From assembly GCF_005503445.1 (NCBI RefSeq), contig NZ_SCOH01000045.1, positions 1 to 37,392 of the forward strand: a stretch of DNA of 37,392 nt, read 5' to 3'. Of the stretch, positions 26,571 through 35,567 are shown one piece after another. Numbering within the stretch: position 1 is the stretch's first letter; each line of letters opens with the position of its first letter. A model generated the notes under the pieces. The model had not been told where the DNA came from and did no database searches. It saw only the letters and a program-made list of their open reading frames with translations. The position numbers and the translations under genes were made by a program. This DNA comes from Chitinivorax sp. B (GTDB lineage: Bacteria; Pseudomonadota; Gammaproteobacteria; Burkholderiales; SCOH01).

Positions 26571-27590
26571 GTGCCCACAGCCATCCACAGTGCCTCGCTG
26601 CCGTTGGACAGCCTGGTCGATATCACATCGCAACGCGATCTGGACAATCTGATCCAGGTGACGGCCAGCATCTTGCAAGAACATCTCGATATCGTGGCAA
26701 TCCGTGTGTTTCGTCAACACACCGCAGATACCGATTGGGACTGCTTTTACCAATCTACCCAGTCAGACCGACACCAGCATGCCTGGTTGGTTTCAACAAC
26801 CCCTATCACCGCACAATCGCCCGCCCATCTTGGCCTCATCCGCTACCAAACCGAGGGAACATTTCGCGTTTATGGTTTCCCGATCAACGGTTGGACGGGT
26901 GTGGCCCTGATTGTCGAACTTTATGCAGATCATCCGTTGGAGGATGACCTGGAGCTGATTTCAATTGTGCTCAAGGTAGTTGACAACCTATTGAGCGTGC
27001 TGCGACAAGCTCATTGCGACACCCTGACCGGTCTGCTCAACCGGCGTAGTTTCGATGACCGGTTTGCCCAGCTGATGGTTGCCTCGGCCGCTAGGCAACG
27101 TGAAATTCAGCAAAACGAACGCCGATTGGATTGCGCGAATTGTCCTTGTTGGCTGGCCATTTGCGATATCGATCATTTCAAGCGCATCAACGATACCTTT
27201 GGGCATGTGTATGGCGACGAAGTGCTGATGTTGCTGGCCAAACTGTTTATGGACAATTTTCGGGAAGCAGACTGTATTTTTCGGTTTGGTGGCGAGGAAT
27301 TCGTGGTGATGTTGTCACCCTGCCCTGTACTGCATGTCCACATGGTGCTTGAACGATTGCGCGATAGTGTGGCACGGTATGCATTTCCACAGGTCGGGCA
27401 AGTCACCATCAGCATCGGCTATGCACGAATCGTCCAGCACGTTGCCCCTTCCGATTTGATCGGCCAGGCTGATCAGGCCTTGTATTACGCCAAGGAACAT
27501 GGCCGCAACCAGGTACAGTGCTTTCATGCGCTGTTGGAACAAGGGCTGTTGAGCGAACCTGCCAAACATGATGATATGGAATTGTTCTGA
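26571..27590 (+). CDS. Diguanylate cyclase (GGDEF domain)
   Basis: A 339-residue enzyme that makes cyclic di-GMP from two GTP. It starts with GTG at 26571, with GAGG 8 bases upstream. Residues 1-145 form a GAF-like sensory domain without membrane segments. The GGDEF domain runs from DTLTGLLNRRSFD (150-162) through ICDIDHFKRINDTFGHVYGD to the active motif GGEEF (240-244). The product-inhibition I-site RxxD is present (R231-D234), five residues before the motif. Between the first helix and the catalytic strand there is an enlarged segment with three close cysteines (C188, C191, C193). It follows the biosynthetic operon by 105 bp on the same strand and may be read through, since no terminator is seen. 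Confidence 0.94.
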   Translation: MPTAIHSASLPLDSLVDITSQRDLDNLIQVTASILQEHLDIVAIRVFRQHTADTDWDCFYQSTQSDRHQHAWLVSTTPITAQSPAHLGLIRYQTEGTFRVYGFPINGWTGVALIVELYADHPLEDDLELISIVLKVVDNLLSVLRQAHCDTLTGLLNRRSFDDRFAQLMVASAARQREIQQNERRLDCANCPCWLAICDIDHFKRINDTFGHVYGDEVLMLLAKLFMDNFREADCIFRFGGEEFVVMLSPCPVLHVHMVLERLRDSVARYAFPQVGQVTISIGYARIVQHVAPSDLIGQADQALYYAKEHGRNQVQCFHALLEQGLLSEPAKHDDMELF

Positions 27591-27752
27591 CCAGCCTACC
27601 CACCTGATATCCTCGCGACTGGGCCATCCTGTACCTTGACCCTGCACGCCACCCCGAGCACACTTCTCCGTTCATAACATCGCGTTCGATGCCGGCCTGA
27701 TCGCCGCCCAATGGACGTATTACGATAAAGTCCTCAGGAGAATATCCATACC

Positions 27753-29618
27753 ATGGAGCAAACCCGCCAGTTTTTTCACAAACTGAATCAGGATTACCTG
27801 GCTGTCCACAAGACCAAAGAAGACCTGTTCTGGGACACCTACATGGCCATCAGCGATGACCATGCCGGCTTTGCCAAGGCAGAGCAAGCCTATAAAGCAT
27901 TCATTTCCAACCCAGCCATGTTGACGGCTGTCCGCCAGCATCTGGCAGAACTGGAAACCGCGCCGGACAACGAAGACAAACGCACACTGCAACATGGCCT
28001 ACAGGGGTGGTTGGCACTGTTCGAATGCAATATCGTGGACAACGCAGCGGCAAGTCAGCACATGAACGAACTGATCGACATGGAGTCAGCGCTGTTCGCC
28101 AAACGCCAGCAATACACGATGCGCCACATCAACGAGCAAGGGCAGGAAGAAGATGCATCGTTGAGCATGCTGGCCACCAACATGAATACCAACCCCAACA
28201 GTGTCGCACGTAAAACATCTCACGATGCGTTGATGGGCCTGGAAAAATGGGTGTTGGACAACGGGTTTCTAGCGATTGTCAAAAAGCGCAACGATTTTGC
28301 GCAAGCATTGGGCTACCGCAATTATTTCGACTACAAAGTTCGCAAGAACGAGCAAATGAGCCCGGAGCAGTTGTTCGAGATTCTGGATGATTTCGAGGTG
28401 CAGACCCGTGATGCCAACCTGCGCACACTGACCAATCTGGCCCGCGACAAAGGCGAAGATGCGCTGCTGCCTTACAACCTGCGCTTTCATATGTTCGGTG
28501 ATGTCACACGCCAAATGGATCCATACCTTCCATTCTCGAAAGCCGTCGAGCGTTGGGTCGAAAGCTTCCGCCGTCTGGGGATCACCTATCGTGATGCACT
28601 GATGCAACTGGACTTGATGGAACGTAAGGGTAAGTACCAGAATGGCTTCTGCCATGGTCCCATCCCCAGCTTCTTTGATGAAAAAGGCCAATGGGTTGCT
28701 GCACAGATCAACTTCACTGCTGAAGGTAAACCCGACCAGATCGGCAGTGGCTCACGCGCGTTGAATACCCTGTTTCACGAGGGCGGCCACGCGGCACACT
28801 TCGCCAATGTGACACAGAACTCGCCATGCTTCTCGCAAGAGTTCCCGCCAACCTCGATGGCCTACGCCGAAACACAATCGATGTTCTGCGACAGCCTGCT
28901 GGAAGACCCCGACTGGTTGAAACGCTATGCCAAGGATGCAAACGGCAACACCATTCCGGATGAGTTGATCAAGGCCCGTATCGCCACGTCACAGCCGTTC
29001 CTCGCATTTACCGAGCGTTCGTCACTGGTCGTCGCCTATTTCGAGTGGGCACTGTATCAAATGAGTGATGTGGAACGGACACCAGCAGCAGTACTAGCCC
29101 TGGCACGCGCTTGTGAAAAGCGCATTCTCGGCGTGGACGTCGGCCCGCGCCCGTTGCTGGCCATCCCACACCTATTGAATCAAGAAGCAGCAGCGGCCTA
29201 CCATGGTTATTTGATGGCCCATATGGCGGTGTACCAGACCCGGGCCTATTTCGAGCGCAAATTCGGCTACCTGACAGACAATCCGGCCATCGGCCCACTG
29301 CTGGCCCAACATTACTGGGGGCCTGGCAACGGCCATACCCATAATCAAACCTTGCTGAACCTGACGGGTGAAGGCTTCTCCGCCCGCTACCTGGCAGAAA
29401 AATGCAATCAGTCGGTTGACGAAGCCTGGGCGCACGCACAGCAGACCATGGCGGCAGCGGCGGCTCGCCACTATCCAAGCGACTATCCGGCATCGCTGAA
29501 TGCGCGGATACGGTTGGTACATGGTGCCGAGTTGATTGCAGATAACCAACATTCAGATGCGGCCATGTTCAGCAAATTTGAAGAGTGGATAGATCGACAA
29601 TACAGTACAACCCACTAA
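27753..29618 (+). CDS. M3-family zinc oligopeptidase
   Basis: A 621-residue cytoplasmic metallopeptidase of family M3, which degrades short peptides. The zinc site is FHEGGHAAHF with His342, Glu343 and His346, and the third ligand is likely Glu373 in AYAETQSMFCD. The C-terminal part has conserved YWGPGNGHTHNQTLLNLTGEGF, close to the substrate-gating loop. There is no signal peptide. AGGAG lies 12 bases before the ATG at 27753, a rather long spacing, but no other start fits. The chain is full length for the M3 thimet/PepF-like clan. It is followed by a strong terminator, so it ends a transcription unit. Confidence 0.92.
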   Translation: MEQTRQFFHKLNQDYLAVHKTKEDLFWDTYMAISDDHAGFAKAEQAYKAFISNPAMLTAVRQHLAELETAPDNEDKRTLQHGLQGWLALFECNIVDNAAASQHMNELIDMESALFAKRQQYTMRHINEQGQEEDASLSMLATNMNTNPNSVARKTSHDALMGLEKWVLDNGFLAIVKKRNDFAQALGYRNYFDYKVRKNEQMSPEQLFEILDDFEVQTRDANLRTLTNLARDKGEDALLPYNLRFHMFGDVTRQMDPYLPFSKAVERWVESFRRLGITYRDALMQLDLMERKGKYQNGFCHGPIPSFFDEKGQWVAAQINFTAEGKPDQIGSGSRALNTLFHEGGHAAHFANVTQNSPCFSQEFPPTSMAYAETQSMFCDSLLEDPDWLKRYAKDANGNTIPDELIKARIATSQPFLAFTERSSLVVAYFEWALYQMSDVERTPAAVLALARACEKRILGVDVGPRPLLAIPHLLNQEAAAAYHGYLMAHMAVYQTRAYFERKFGYLTDNPAIGPLLAQHYWGPGNGHTHNQTLLNLTGEGFSARYLAEKCNQSVDEAWAHAQQTMAAAAARHYPSDYPASLNARIRLVHGAELIADNQHSDAAMFSKFEEWIDRQYSTTH

Positions 29619-29641
29619 ATTCAAATATTCGTCATTTAATT

Positions 29642-29669
29642 AAAAGCTGGTGAAACCACCAGCTTTTTT
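29642..29669 (+). terminator. Rho-independent terminator of the M3 peptidase
   Basis: An 11-bp perfect stem, AAAAGCTGGTG (29642-29652) and CACCAGCTTTT (29657-29667), closes an AAAC loop and continues in Ts to 29669. It lies 23 bases past the stop codon. Confidence 0.95.
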
Positions 29670-29966
29670 ATTTCCAATCCAATTTCATTTACAGCACCAG
29701 CCGATGCCCAACCACACCCACACCAGCCAAGTAATCAGGCCACTGTCCAGTAGTTTGCCAATTTCTGGCACCCCTGCTTGTCTGAAAGGCATATTCATCC
29801 ACCTATCATTGAATATTGAATCATTTCAAATATTAAAATAACTGGTAGCAATAATTATCAGAAATAGATTCAATTTGACCTTAAAAATCACCAAATGCTA
29901 TTTTCGTAATGCGTGACCAATGAATATCTCGATGTAAAAAATCAACCAAGAGAGGAAGAGGTAAGC
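29670..29966. other. Non-coding gap before the triple-repeat protein
   Basis: About 300 AT-rich bases hold no gene I can support. The 3' part probably carries the promoter of the next gene (see 29875). Confidence 0.4.
29875..29904 (+). promoter_or_regulatory. Possible sigma-70 promoter for the triple-repeat protein
   Basis: TTGACC (29875-29880) and TATTTT (29899-29904) are 18 bp apart, about 60 bp before the chosen start codon. Confidence 0.35.
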
Positions 29967-30872
29967 ATGTCAGTGCATTACAAGCCAAGTTTGAAGGCAG
30001 CTGCAGTTTGGGTAATGTGTGTGATGGCAGCCCAGGCGATGGCCGGAAATTCAACCAAAATCAATGAACAGATTGATGCGTCCGGCAAGGTGACGGTTGC
30101 CGTTTTCGAACGTCAGGCTGGTAGTACTCAGCAGCATTTCAATGATTTTGCAGTCGATGTCCCGGAGGATTTCGTCGTAGTTGGAGGCGGTGTGGAAGGG
30201 GCTCGGTTACCCAATGGCAACTTACTGACCGCCTCGTATCCAAACAGCAATCTGTCTGCCTGGCTGGTATCAACCAAAGATCACATCACCCCATCACCGA
30301 CCAAGCTCACCGCATGGGCCATTGGCCTGAAGATTCAGGGGCTGACACGTCAACAATTGATGAACTACCTCGCTGTCAATGTCTCCTCCAGCGGTTATGA
30401 ACAGCATCCGGATACTGCTGCGGGTATTCCGCAAGGCTATGTACTGCTGGGCGGGGGATTCCGTGTCAACTGGAGCGGTATGGGCAATCTGGCAACGGCG
30501 TCCTATCCTGAGACAGCCTATACCTGGCGAGCACGCTCAAAAGATCATGTGGCCGCATCACCAGCCTCGACCCAGTCGTTTGCAATCGCCATCAAACAGT
30601 CCATTCCCAATATCGGTACCATCAATACCACCATCAACAGCGCCGAATCCAGCTATACACAGCATCCATCCAGCACAGCCAATGTTCCTGCAGGTTATGC
30701 ACTGACGGGATGTGGTGCTCAGGTCAACTGGCATGGTGCAGGTAATTTGTTGTGGAAGATTCAACCGGTGACACAAGGCAACCAACATGGGTGCACGGTG
30801 TCTTCCAAGGATCATCAGATCGTGTCACCAGCCACCATCCGTGCCTATGCGATCGGTATTCAAGTGAATTGA
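29967..30872 (+). CDS. Secreted protein with three copies of an unrecognised ~62-residue module
   Basis: I do not recognise the family. The 301-residue chain has a signal peptide (residues 1-26, ending AQAMA). I chose the ATG at 29967 because GAGG precedes it by 5 bases; an in-frame ATG at 29913 would add an unlikely acidic stretch. The mature protein consists of three similar modules at about 62-122, 148-210 and 236-300. Each follows the pattern VPxGY, GGG or GCG, (V)NWxGxGNL, then SKDHxxxSPA and finally A(Y/F)AIGI. In module 1 the middle part is degenerate, and module 3 alone carries two cysteines (249, 276). The spacing suggests repeating beta-sheet blades of an extracellular binding or surface protein. 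A strong hairpin follows the stop. Confidence 0.8.
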   Translation: MSVHYKPSLKAAAVWVMCVMAAQAMAGNSTKINEQIDASGKVTVAVFERQAGSTQQHFNDFAVDVPEDFVVVGGGVEGARLPNGNLLTASYPNSNLSAWLVSTKDHITPSPTKLTAWAIGLKIQGLTRQQLMNYLAVNVSSSGYEQHPDTAAGIPQGYVLLGGGFRVNWSGMGNLATASYPETAYTWRARSKDHVAASPASTQSFAIAIKQSIPNIGTINTTINSAESSYTQHPSSTANVPAGYALTGCGAQVNWHGAGNLLWKIQPVTQGNQHGCTVSSKDHQIVSPATIRAYAIGIQVN

Positions 30873-30935
30873 TGATGACAGCACGCGGCAGTGTTTGGCC
30901 CATGAGGGTGAGAACGATGCCGCGATTCACGTCAT

Positions 30936-30969
30936 GAAAAAGGCCATGGGCACTACTGCCCATGGCCTT
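30936..30969. terminator. Bidirectional Rho-independent terminator between convergent genes
   Basis: A perfect 13-bp stem, AAGGCCATGGGCA (30940-30952) and TGCCCATGGCCTT (30957-30969), closes a 4-base loop. The A-run at 30937-30941 becomes a U-tract on the minus strand, so it best serves the nucleoside-permease gene ending at 31007. It may also stop transcripts of the triple-repeat gene. Confidence 0.88.
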
Positions 30970-31006
30970 GTCGCTTACCAGAAGCGAGTAAGCTGTGGTC
31001 TGACCC

Positions 31007-32065
31007 TTATTGCGGTACACCGTATTTCCAGCTGTTCCAGTTGGTCACGATGTCGTTGATCAATGGGCTACCAACCTTATACAGGTTCCAACGGGCCGGT
31101 TCGAAACCGCCCTGAGCACCATATTCAACCAGTGCATCGACATCCGTCTGGCCTGGATAGGGTCGATCGAAGTCGGCACCCGTGCGCAACACCGCCACAC
31201 GATTGACGTCCAGACGACCAGCAGCGGCACCACGCTTCAACGTTTCATAGGTGGCATTGTCCTCCTGCTGAGTGGTGCAATACGTGCCCTTGCCATCTGT
31301 CATCAACTTGACCCAATCACGCGCACGCTTGCCTAGTGCGTTGCCGGCAAACCAGGTTCCACTGGTCACGGTGTCACACTGCGTCACCTTTGGTGGCTGA
31401 TTGGCAGGTGCATTCGGGAAATTGGCGCGGAATGCCTTGGCTTCCTTGCTGTCGTCCAGTTGCACATCCTTGGACAAGCGATACGCCTTTTGCATCAGTG
31501 CATCGTTCAGCTCGAATACTTCAGTACGATAGTCTGGCTTGGGCTTTTCGTTGGGGGTCTTTGTGTAGATGCCGAAGTAACCGTATTCCCAGCCAGCGGG
31601 CATTTCACGTGCATCGATTTCCCAGGAAATACCGTAATCAACCATATAACGGGTCCAGGCTGCTGTGCCGAGCGTACCTTGTTCCGGGTCGATACCCGCG
31701 ATACCGGCCACCAGGAAGTAAGTCTTGCGCAAATCAAACTTCCCGCTGTAGATCAGCGCGGTCAATGTGGCTGCAGCATTGGCATGGCCCATGCCGGTCA
31801 CCACGTTACAAACGTCGTCTTTGTTACATTTCACAACCGGATAGTCAGGCGACAAGCCCGGCACCTTGATTTCCTCGGTCAGTTTCATGTTTTTGACCCA
31901 GGGTTCGCTTTCGGGTGCGAACATGCTGATGACCATGGCCTTGACCGGACGGCCTTCGTTACCGTTGGACGAATTGGAATTCGTGACGCAGCCCGTCGTC
32001 AGCACAGCCAATACTGCCGCAGTCACCGGCAGGCGTACGGCTTTGAGAATGGTGGGGTATTTCAT
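31007..32065 (-). CDS. Purine nucleoside permease (NUP) family lipoprotein
   Basis: A 352-residue member of the NUP family, named after the Candida albicans purine nucleoside permease. The fold is related to nucleoside phosphorylases, and the bacterial function is not established. The N-terminus has a signal sequence with lipobox LTTGC (Cys26), so it should be membrane-anchored in the envelope. The mature part begins with VKAMVISMFAPESEPW, followed by GLSPDYPVVKCN, VVTGMGHANAA and FLVAGIAGIDPEQGTLGTAAW, all shared with the tandem copy upstream. ARxxGK/TYCTTQQEDNATYE is a strongly conserved block. AGGA lies before the ATG. It is the second gene of a pair, 47 bp behind the first, and ends at a strong terminator. 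Confidence 0.88.
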   Translation of the reverse strand: MKYPTILKAVRLPVTAAVLAVLTTGCVTNSNSSNGNEGRPVKAMVISMFAPESEPWVKNMKLTEEIKVPGLSPDYPVVKCNKDDVCNVVTGMGHANAAATLTALIYSGKFDLRKTYFLVAGIAGIDPEQGTLGTAAWTRYMVDYGISWEIDAREMPAGWEYGYFGIYTKTPNEKPKPDYRTEVFELNDALMQKAYRLSKDVQLDDSKEAKAFRANFPNAPANQPPKVTQCDTVTSGTWFAGNALGKRARDWVKLMTDGKGTYCTTQQEDNATYETLKRGAAAGRLDVNRVAVLRTGADFDRPYPGQTDVDALVEYGAQGGFEPARWNLYKVGSPLINDIVTNWNSWKYGVPQ

Positions 32066-32112
32066 ATCAAATCCTGTGAGAAAGTGGTGGAATCACATCG
32101 TTGGCGTGTCGC

Positions 32113-33168
32113 TCAGCGCGGAACGCCCGATTTCCACTGTTCCCAATTGGTCACGATATCGCGAATCAACGGCCAACCCACGTGATACAGGTTGTTGACC
32201 GACGGCATGAAGCCACCGGATTCCGGCAGGGTCAACGAATCATAGGCACTCTGACCGGCATAAGGCCGATCGAAGTTGGCAGCCGTGCGCAGCACCGCTA
32301 CACGGTTCAGGTCGAGCAGGCCTTCATTCGCGCCACGTTTCAGTGCTTCATAGGTGGCATTGTCTTCCTGCTGGGTGGTGCAATAGGTACCCTTGCCATC
32401 AGTCAACAGCTTGGTCCACTCTTCAGCACGCTTGCCCAACAGTTCACCATGCCACCAGGTATCGCCAGCAGAGGTATCACACTGCACGACGGTCGGCGGT
32501 TGGTTGGCCGGCGCAAACTTGTAGTTGGCACGGTATGCCTTGGCAACATCGCTGTCTTCCAGCGTGACATGCTTTGACAGAGCCAGCGCTTTTTGCAGCA
32601 GCGCTTCATTCAGCTGAAATACTTCGGTTTTATAGTCCAGGGGTGGCTTAATGCCAGGGCCCTTGGTGTTGATGCCGAAATAACCGGTGCTCCAGTTGCT
32701 GGGGATGGCGCGTGCGTCTAATTCCCATGCAATCCCGTACTCAACCAGGTAACGCGACCAAGTCGCCGTGCCGAGCGTACCTTGCTTAGGATCAATACCC
32801 GCAATACCTGCAATCAGGAAGTAGCTTTTGGACAGGTCGAATCGACCGCTGAAGACCAGCGCAGCCACAGAAGCTGCTGCATTGGCGTGGCCCATGCCCG
32901 TGGTCATTTGGCAGACATCGTCACTGTTACAGCGCACAGTTGGAAAGTCTGGCGACAAACCAGGAATGGTGTATTGCTGGGTCAGGTTGAGCTTGTCGAG
33001 CCATGGTTTGCTCTCCGGCTCAAACATGCTGATGATCAATGCCTTGACTGGACGTGGTGGGCCGCCGACCTCACCCGCCTGGGGGGTGCCAGCACCGGTG
33101 AGTGCTACACCTGCTGCTACGCAGGCAGACGCTGCCAGCACCTTATAGAGGGTACTTTTGCTTTTCAT
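32113..33168 (-). CDS. Purine nucleoside permease (NUP) family secreted protein
   Basis: A 351-residue paralogue of the downstream gene, with the same NUP blocks: VKALIISMFEPESKPW, GLSPDFPTVRCN, MTTGMGHANAA, FLIAGIAGIDPKQGTLGTATW and TYCTTQQEDNATYE. I chose the ATG at 33168, since GCGGAAACC precedes it and MKSKSTLYKVLAASACVAAGVAL is a proper signal peptide. The in-frame ATG at 33207 would place non-signal residues in front. Where the paralogue has a lipobox Cys, this one reads LTGAG, so it is probably cleaved by signal peptidase I (after TPQA) and released into the periplasm or medium. It leads a two-gene unit. Uptake or sensing of nucleosides is possible, but true transport by a soluble protein is doubtful. 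Confidence 0.88.
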   Translation of the reverse strand: MKSKSTLYKVLAASACVAAGVALTGAGTPQAGEVGGPPRPVKALIISMFEPESKPWLDKLNLTQQYTIPGLSPDFPTVRCNSDDVCQMTTGMGHANAAASVAALVFSGRFDLSKSYFLIAGIAGIDPKQGTLGTATWSRYLVEYGIAWELDARAIPSNWSTGYFGINTKGPGIKPPLDYKTEVFQLNEALLQKALALSKHVTLEDSDVAKAYRANYKFAPANQPPTVVQCDTSAGDTWWHGELLGKRAEEWTKLLTDGKGTYCTTQQEDNATYEALKRGANEGLLDLNRVAVLRTAANFDRPYAGQSAYDSLTLPESGGFMPSVNNLYHVGWPLIRDIVTNWEQWKSGVPR

Positions 33169-33481
33169 ATGGTTTCCGCTTCGACAAAACGCCACACCAT
33201 ATAGCACAAAAGCAAATACTTTACTAAATTCGAGTAAATAGATTTATTTTAATCAACCGCCCTATAGGATCAAAAATTTTTGACCTAAAATACAACCCAG
33301 CATTAGCAAATGGCATACCAGACAACCTATCTAGCCATTCTATTGGAATTTATAAAATATGGAAAAATCAATGTAAAACCGTCGAAAAATGCCATTCAAC
33401 ATGGCCAATATCACCTCAAACAACTGATAAAACACAAATATTATTAAAACACGCCATAACAATACAAATACGTCTCAGCAA
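33169..33481. other. AT-rich gap upstream of the NUP pair
   Basis: This 313-bp stretch is strongly AT-rich and should contain the promoter of the minus-strand NUP pair. An inverted repeat TTTACT (33220-33225) and AGTAAA (33233-33238) lies 52 bp from the start codon and could be an operator. I see no gene. Confidence 0.4.
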
Positions 33482-34165
33482 CTATCCAAGCCAGGCCAAT
33501 GCAACTGAAACAGCTTGGCGACCACCAACTGGCACAATCTGTTCATGTGCCACGATCACCCGTTCTATCGGCCAATCCAGCAGTTGATCCCGACTACGAC
33601 GGGCGGCCACTTTATCCTTGATCATGACTCTGATGGTAGGTGACACCACCAACTGATGTCCCAATACCCCTCGTACCAACAACCGCTTGATCCAACCGGA
33701 AACCTCACCGAAATGCACACAAAGATCGGTCAGAATCAACGTCCGGCTGGCATGATGGAAGAAGGCTGTTTCATTCAACATTGGCAAGCCTTCGAAAAAG
33801 CAATGTGCCAAATCAGATTGCCATGACCCGATGGAAGAATCGCTCAGCACCTTGCCATGGAGCAGATCCGGCCGCTTGCTGGCCAGCCCCGGCGCAATCC
33901 ACAATGCCGCGGCAGGATAAGCATTGGCCCACACACCCGCATTCAAATGATGCCCCAGATTCGGCGCCACAATACAGCTGACCGGGCCTAACGCATCAAT
34001 AGCCTGTTGCAATGTGGGTGTCAGCGGTGCTGGCGAATGTACGAACAAGCCACCTGAAGATAAGCGCACCACCGTCATGCGTGACCAGATCGTCAATCCG
34101 GCAAAATGGATGGGATAGGGCTGATGCCAGAGTTGACCATCGACGATCGGCAATAAACACGACAT
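33482..34165 (-). CDS. DUF4336 domain protein (metallo-beta-lactamase-like)
   Basis: A 227-residue cytoplasmic protein matching the DUF4336 pattern. The order is a LTIWSRMTVVRLSSGGLFVHSP start, then VSCIVAPNLGHHLNAGVWANAYP, ALWIAPGL and TLILTDLCVHFG, ending with ERVIVAHEQIVP. The His/Asp positions (APNLGHHL, LTDLCVHF, VAHEQI) occur where a metallo-beta-lactamase fold would place metal ligands, although the full HxHxDH motif is absent. Biochemistry is unknown. It begins 2 bp after the stop of an orphan nuoB on the same strand and is almost certainly co-transcribed with it. Confidence 0.82.
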   Translation of the reverse strand: MSCLLPIVDGQLWHQPYPIHFAGLTIWSRMTVVRLSSGGLFVHSPAPLTPTLQQAIDALGPVSCIVAPNLGHHLNAGVWANAYPAAALWIAPGLASKRPDLLHGKVLSDSSIGSWQSDLAHCFFEGLPMLNETAFFHHASRTLILTDLCVHFGEVSGWIKRLLVRGVLGHQLVVSPTIRVMIKDKVAARRSRDQLLDWPIERVIVAHEQIVPVGGRQAVSVALAWLG

Positions 34166-34167
34166 GG

Positions 34168-34644
34168 CTAGCGGATGAGGGTATGGGATCGCCTTATCTT
34201 ACTCTGCAATTGCATCAACCCATACAGCAACGCTTCCGCAGTCGGCGGGCAACCCGACACATACACATCCACTGGCACAATGCGGTCACAACCCCGCACC
34301 ACGGAATACGCGTAATGGTAGTAGCCCCCACCATTCGCACATGACCCCATCGACAGCACGTACTTCGGTTCCGCCATCTGGTCATAGATCTTGCGCATGG
34401 CAGGTGCCATTTTATTGGTGAGCGTGCCGGCAACGATCATCAGATCAGCTTGGCGAGGTGTGGCACGTGGCATGATGCCAAAACGGTCCATATCGTACCG
34501 GGATGCGGCAGCATGCATCATCTCTACAGCACAGCACGCCAGGCCAAATGAGAGATACCACAAGCTATCACTACGGGCGAGATTGGCTAGATGATCCAAG
34601 CGGGTTAGCAAATAGCCATCACGGTGAAAAGAGGCAGACTGCAT
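34168..34644 (-). CDS. nuoB: NuoB-like NADH-quinone oxidoreductase subunit B (orphan copy)
   Basis: A 158-residue homologue of the complex I subunit that holds iron-sulfur cluster N2. All four cluster cysteines are present: Cys37 and Cys38 ([10 protein letters not shown]), Cys102 ([15 protein letters not shown]) and Cys132 ([13 protein letters not shown]). The quinone-site stretch [19 protein letters not shown] is intact. The N-terminus ([20 protein letters not shown]) differs from the usual NuoB start. No other nuo gene is near; the partner is a DUF4336 gene 2 bp downstream. It may be a second NuoB for an alternative complex, or a protein recruited to another electron-transfer job. A complete nuo operon presumably lies elsewhere. 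Confidence 0.93.
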   Translation of the reverse strand: MQSASFHRDGYLLTRLDHLANLARSDSLWYLSFGLACCAVEMMHAAASRYDMDRFGIMPRATPRQADLMIVAGTLTNKMAPAMRKIYDQMAEPKYVLSMGSCANGGGYYHYAYSVVRGCDRIVPVDVYVSGCPPTAEALLYGLMQLQSKIRRSHTLIR

Positions 34645-34721
34645 GAACGATACTCCCTGACATTCGACCGGACGAGTGTAGGAGATACATCACCTGCAAT
34701 CTTGTACTGAGACGACATCCG

Positions 34722-35567
34722 CTATAGGAACAGCGCACTCACTTCCTGCTGTGAGAAGCGGTATACCTCTTGTGTGCCTGGGTTGACTGTCATCCGTTGT
34801 CGCAAGAACTGGCTGGGACTGACGCCCACAAATGTCCGGAAATCACGATCGAAATGTGCCTGATCGAAATACCCCAGATCCTGCGCCAATCGTGCCCACA
34901 TGCCGCGGGCAGGCAAGCTATCATTCGGCACTGTCACCAAATGCGCAAAACCCAGCCCAAACCGGGCAATGCGCCGAAAGTCACGAAATGGCATGCCATA
35001 AGCCAGCTTGAAACGGCGCTCCAACTGTCGAGTGCTCAGATTCAGGCGATCTGCCAATGCATCGGCCCGACCGATCAGATCATTCAAGGTCAGCCCAGGA
35101 AACCACGCCATCGGTCCTTGTCGACGGCACATTGCATCAAACAGCCAACCAGTCAGTTCTTGTACCCACTGCATGGGCTGTGTCGCTTGTTCCAATCGAT
35201 CCAGCAAAGGCATTGCCACCTCGCGGCCAATCACCGAATCCAACCCCACATATTGATCAATCAGCCAATCTACCGGCATGTCGAAAAACCGTTCGAAACA
35301 ACCGTGACGAAAAGTCAGCATCAAATATTGCGTACCTGGCTGTGGAAAAGTCAGATGTGGCAGACGACATGGGCCGGTTACTACCACACGGGGCAACGGA
35401 TGCCGTAGCCCATCACCGCCTAGGTAAGCTGATCCGCCTTGCAGATAGGCAATCAATTGCGGCTGCGGCTTGGCTGGTAAATGCAGTTCGCCACCACCCA
35501 GATGGTCAATCAGAATATCGTGGATAAATGGCTGTAGAACAGGTGGTGGCGGGACGATCAGACGCAT
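34722..35567 (-). CDS. AraC-family transcriptional regulator
   Basis: A 281-residue regulator with a ligand-binding N-terminal half, beginning MRLIVPPPPVLQPFIHDIL, and a C-terminal double helix-turn-helix. The first helix-turn-helix is at LADRLNLSTRQLERRFKLAY and the second at LAQDLGYFDQAHFDRDFRTF, ending VGVSPSQFLRQR, the family's signature. I chose the ATG at 35567 since GAGG precedes it by 5 bases; the upstream in-frame start at 35588 is less likely. It lies 77 bp upstream of nuoB on the same strand. It could control the nuoB-DUF4336 pair, but an independent target is just as likely. The signal is unknown. Confidence 0.9.
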   Translation of the reverse strand: MRLIVPPPPVLQPFIHDILIDHLGGGELHLPAKPQPQLIAYLQGGSAYLGGDGLRHPLPRVVVTGPCRLPHLTFPQPGTQYLMLTFRHGCFERFFDMPVDWLIDQYVGLDSVIGREVAMPLLDRLEQATQPMQWVQELTGWLFDAMCRRQGPMAWFPGLTLNDLIGRADALADRLNLSTRQLERRFKLAYGMPFRDFRRIARFGLGFAHLVTVPNDSLPARGMWARLAQDLGYFDQAHFDRDFRTFVGVSPSQFLRQRMTVNPGTQEVYRFSQQEVSALFL

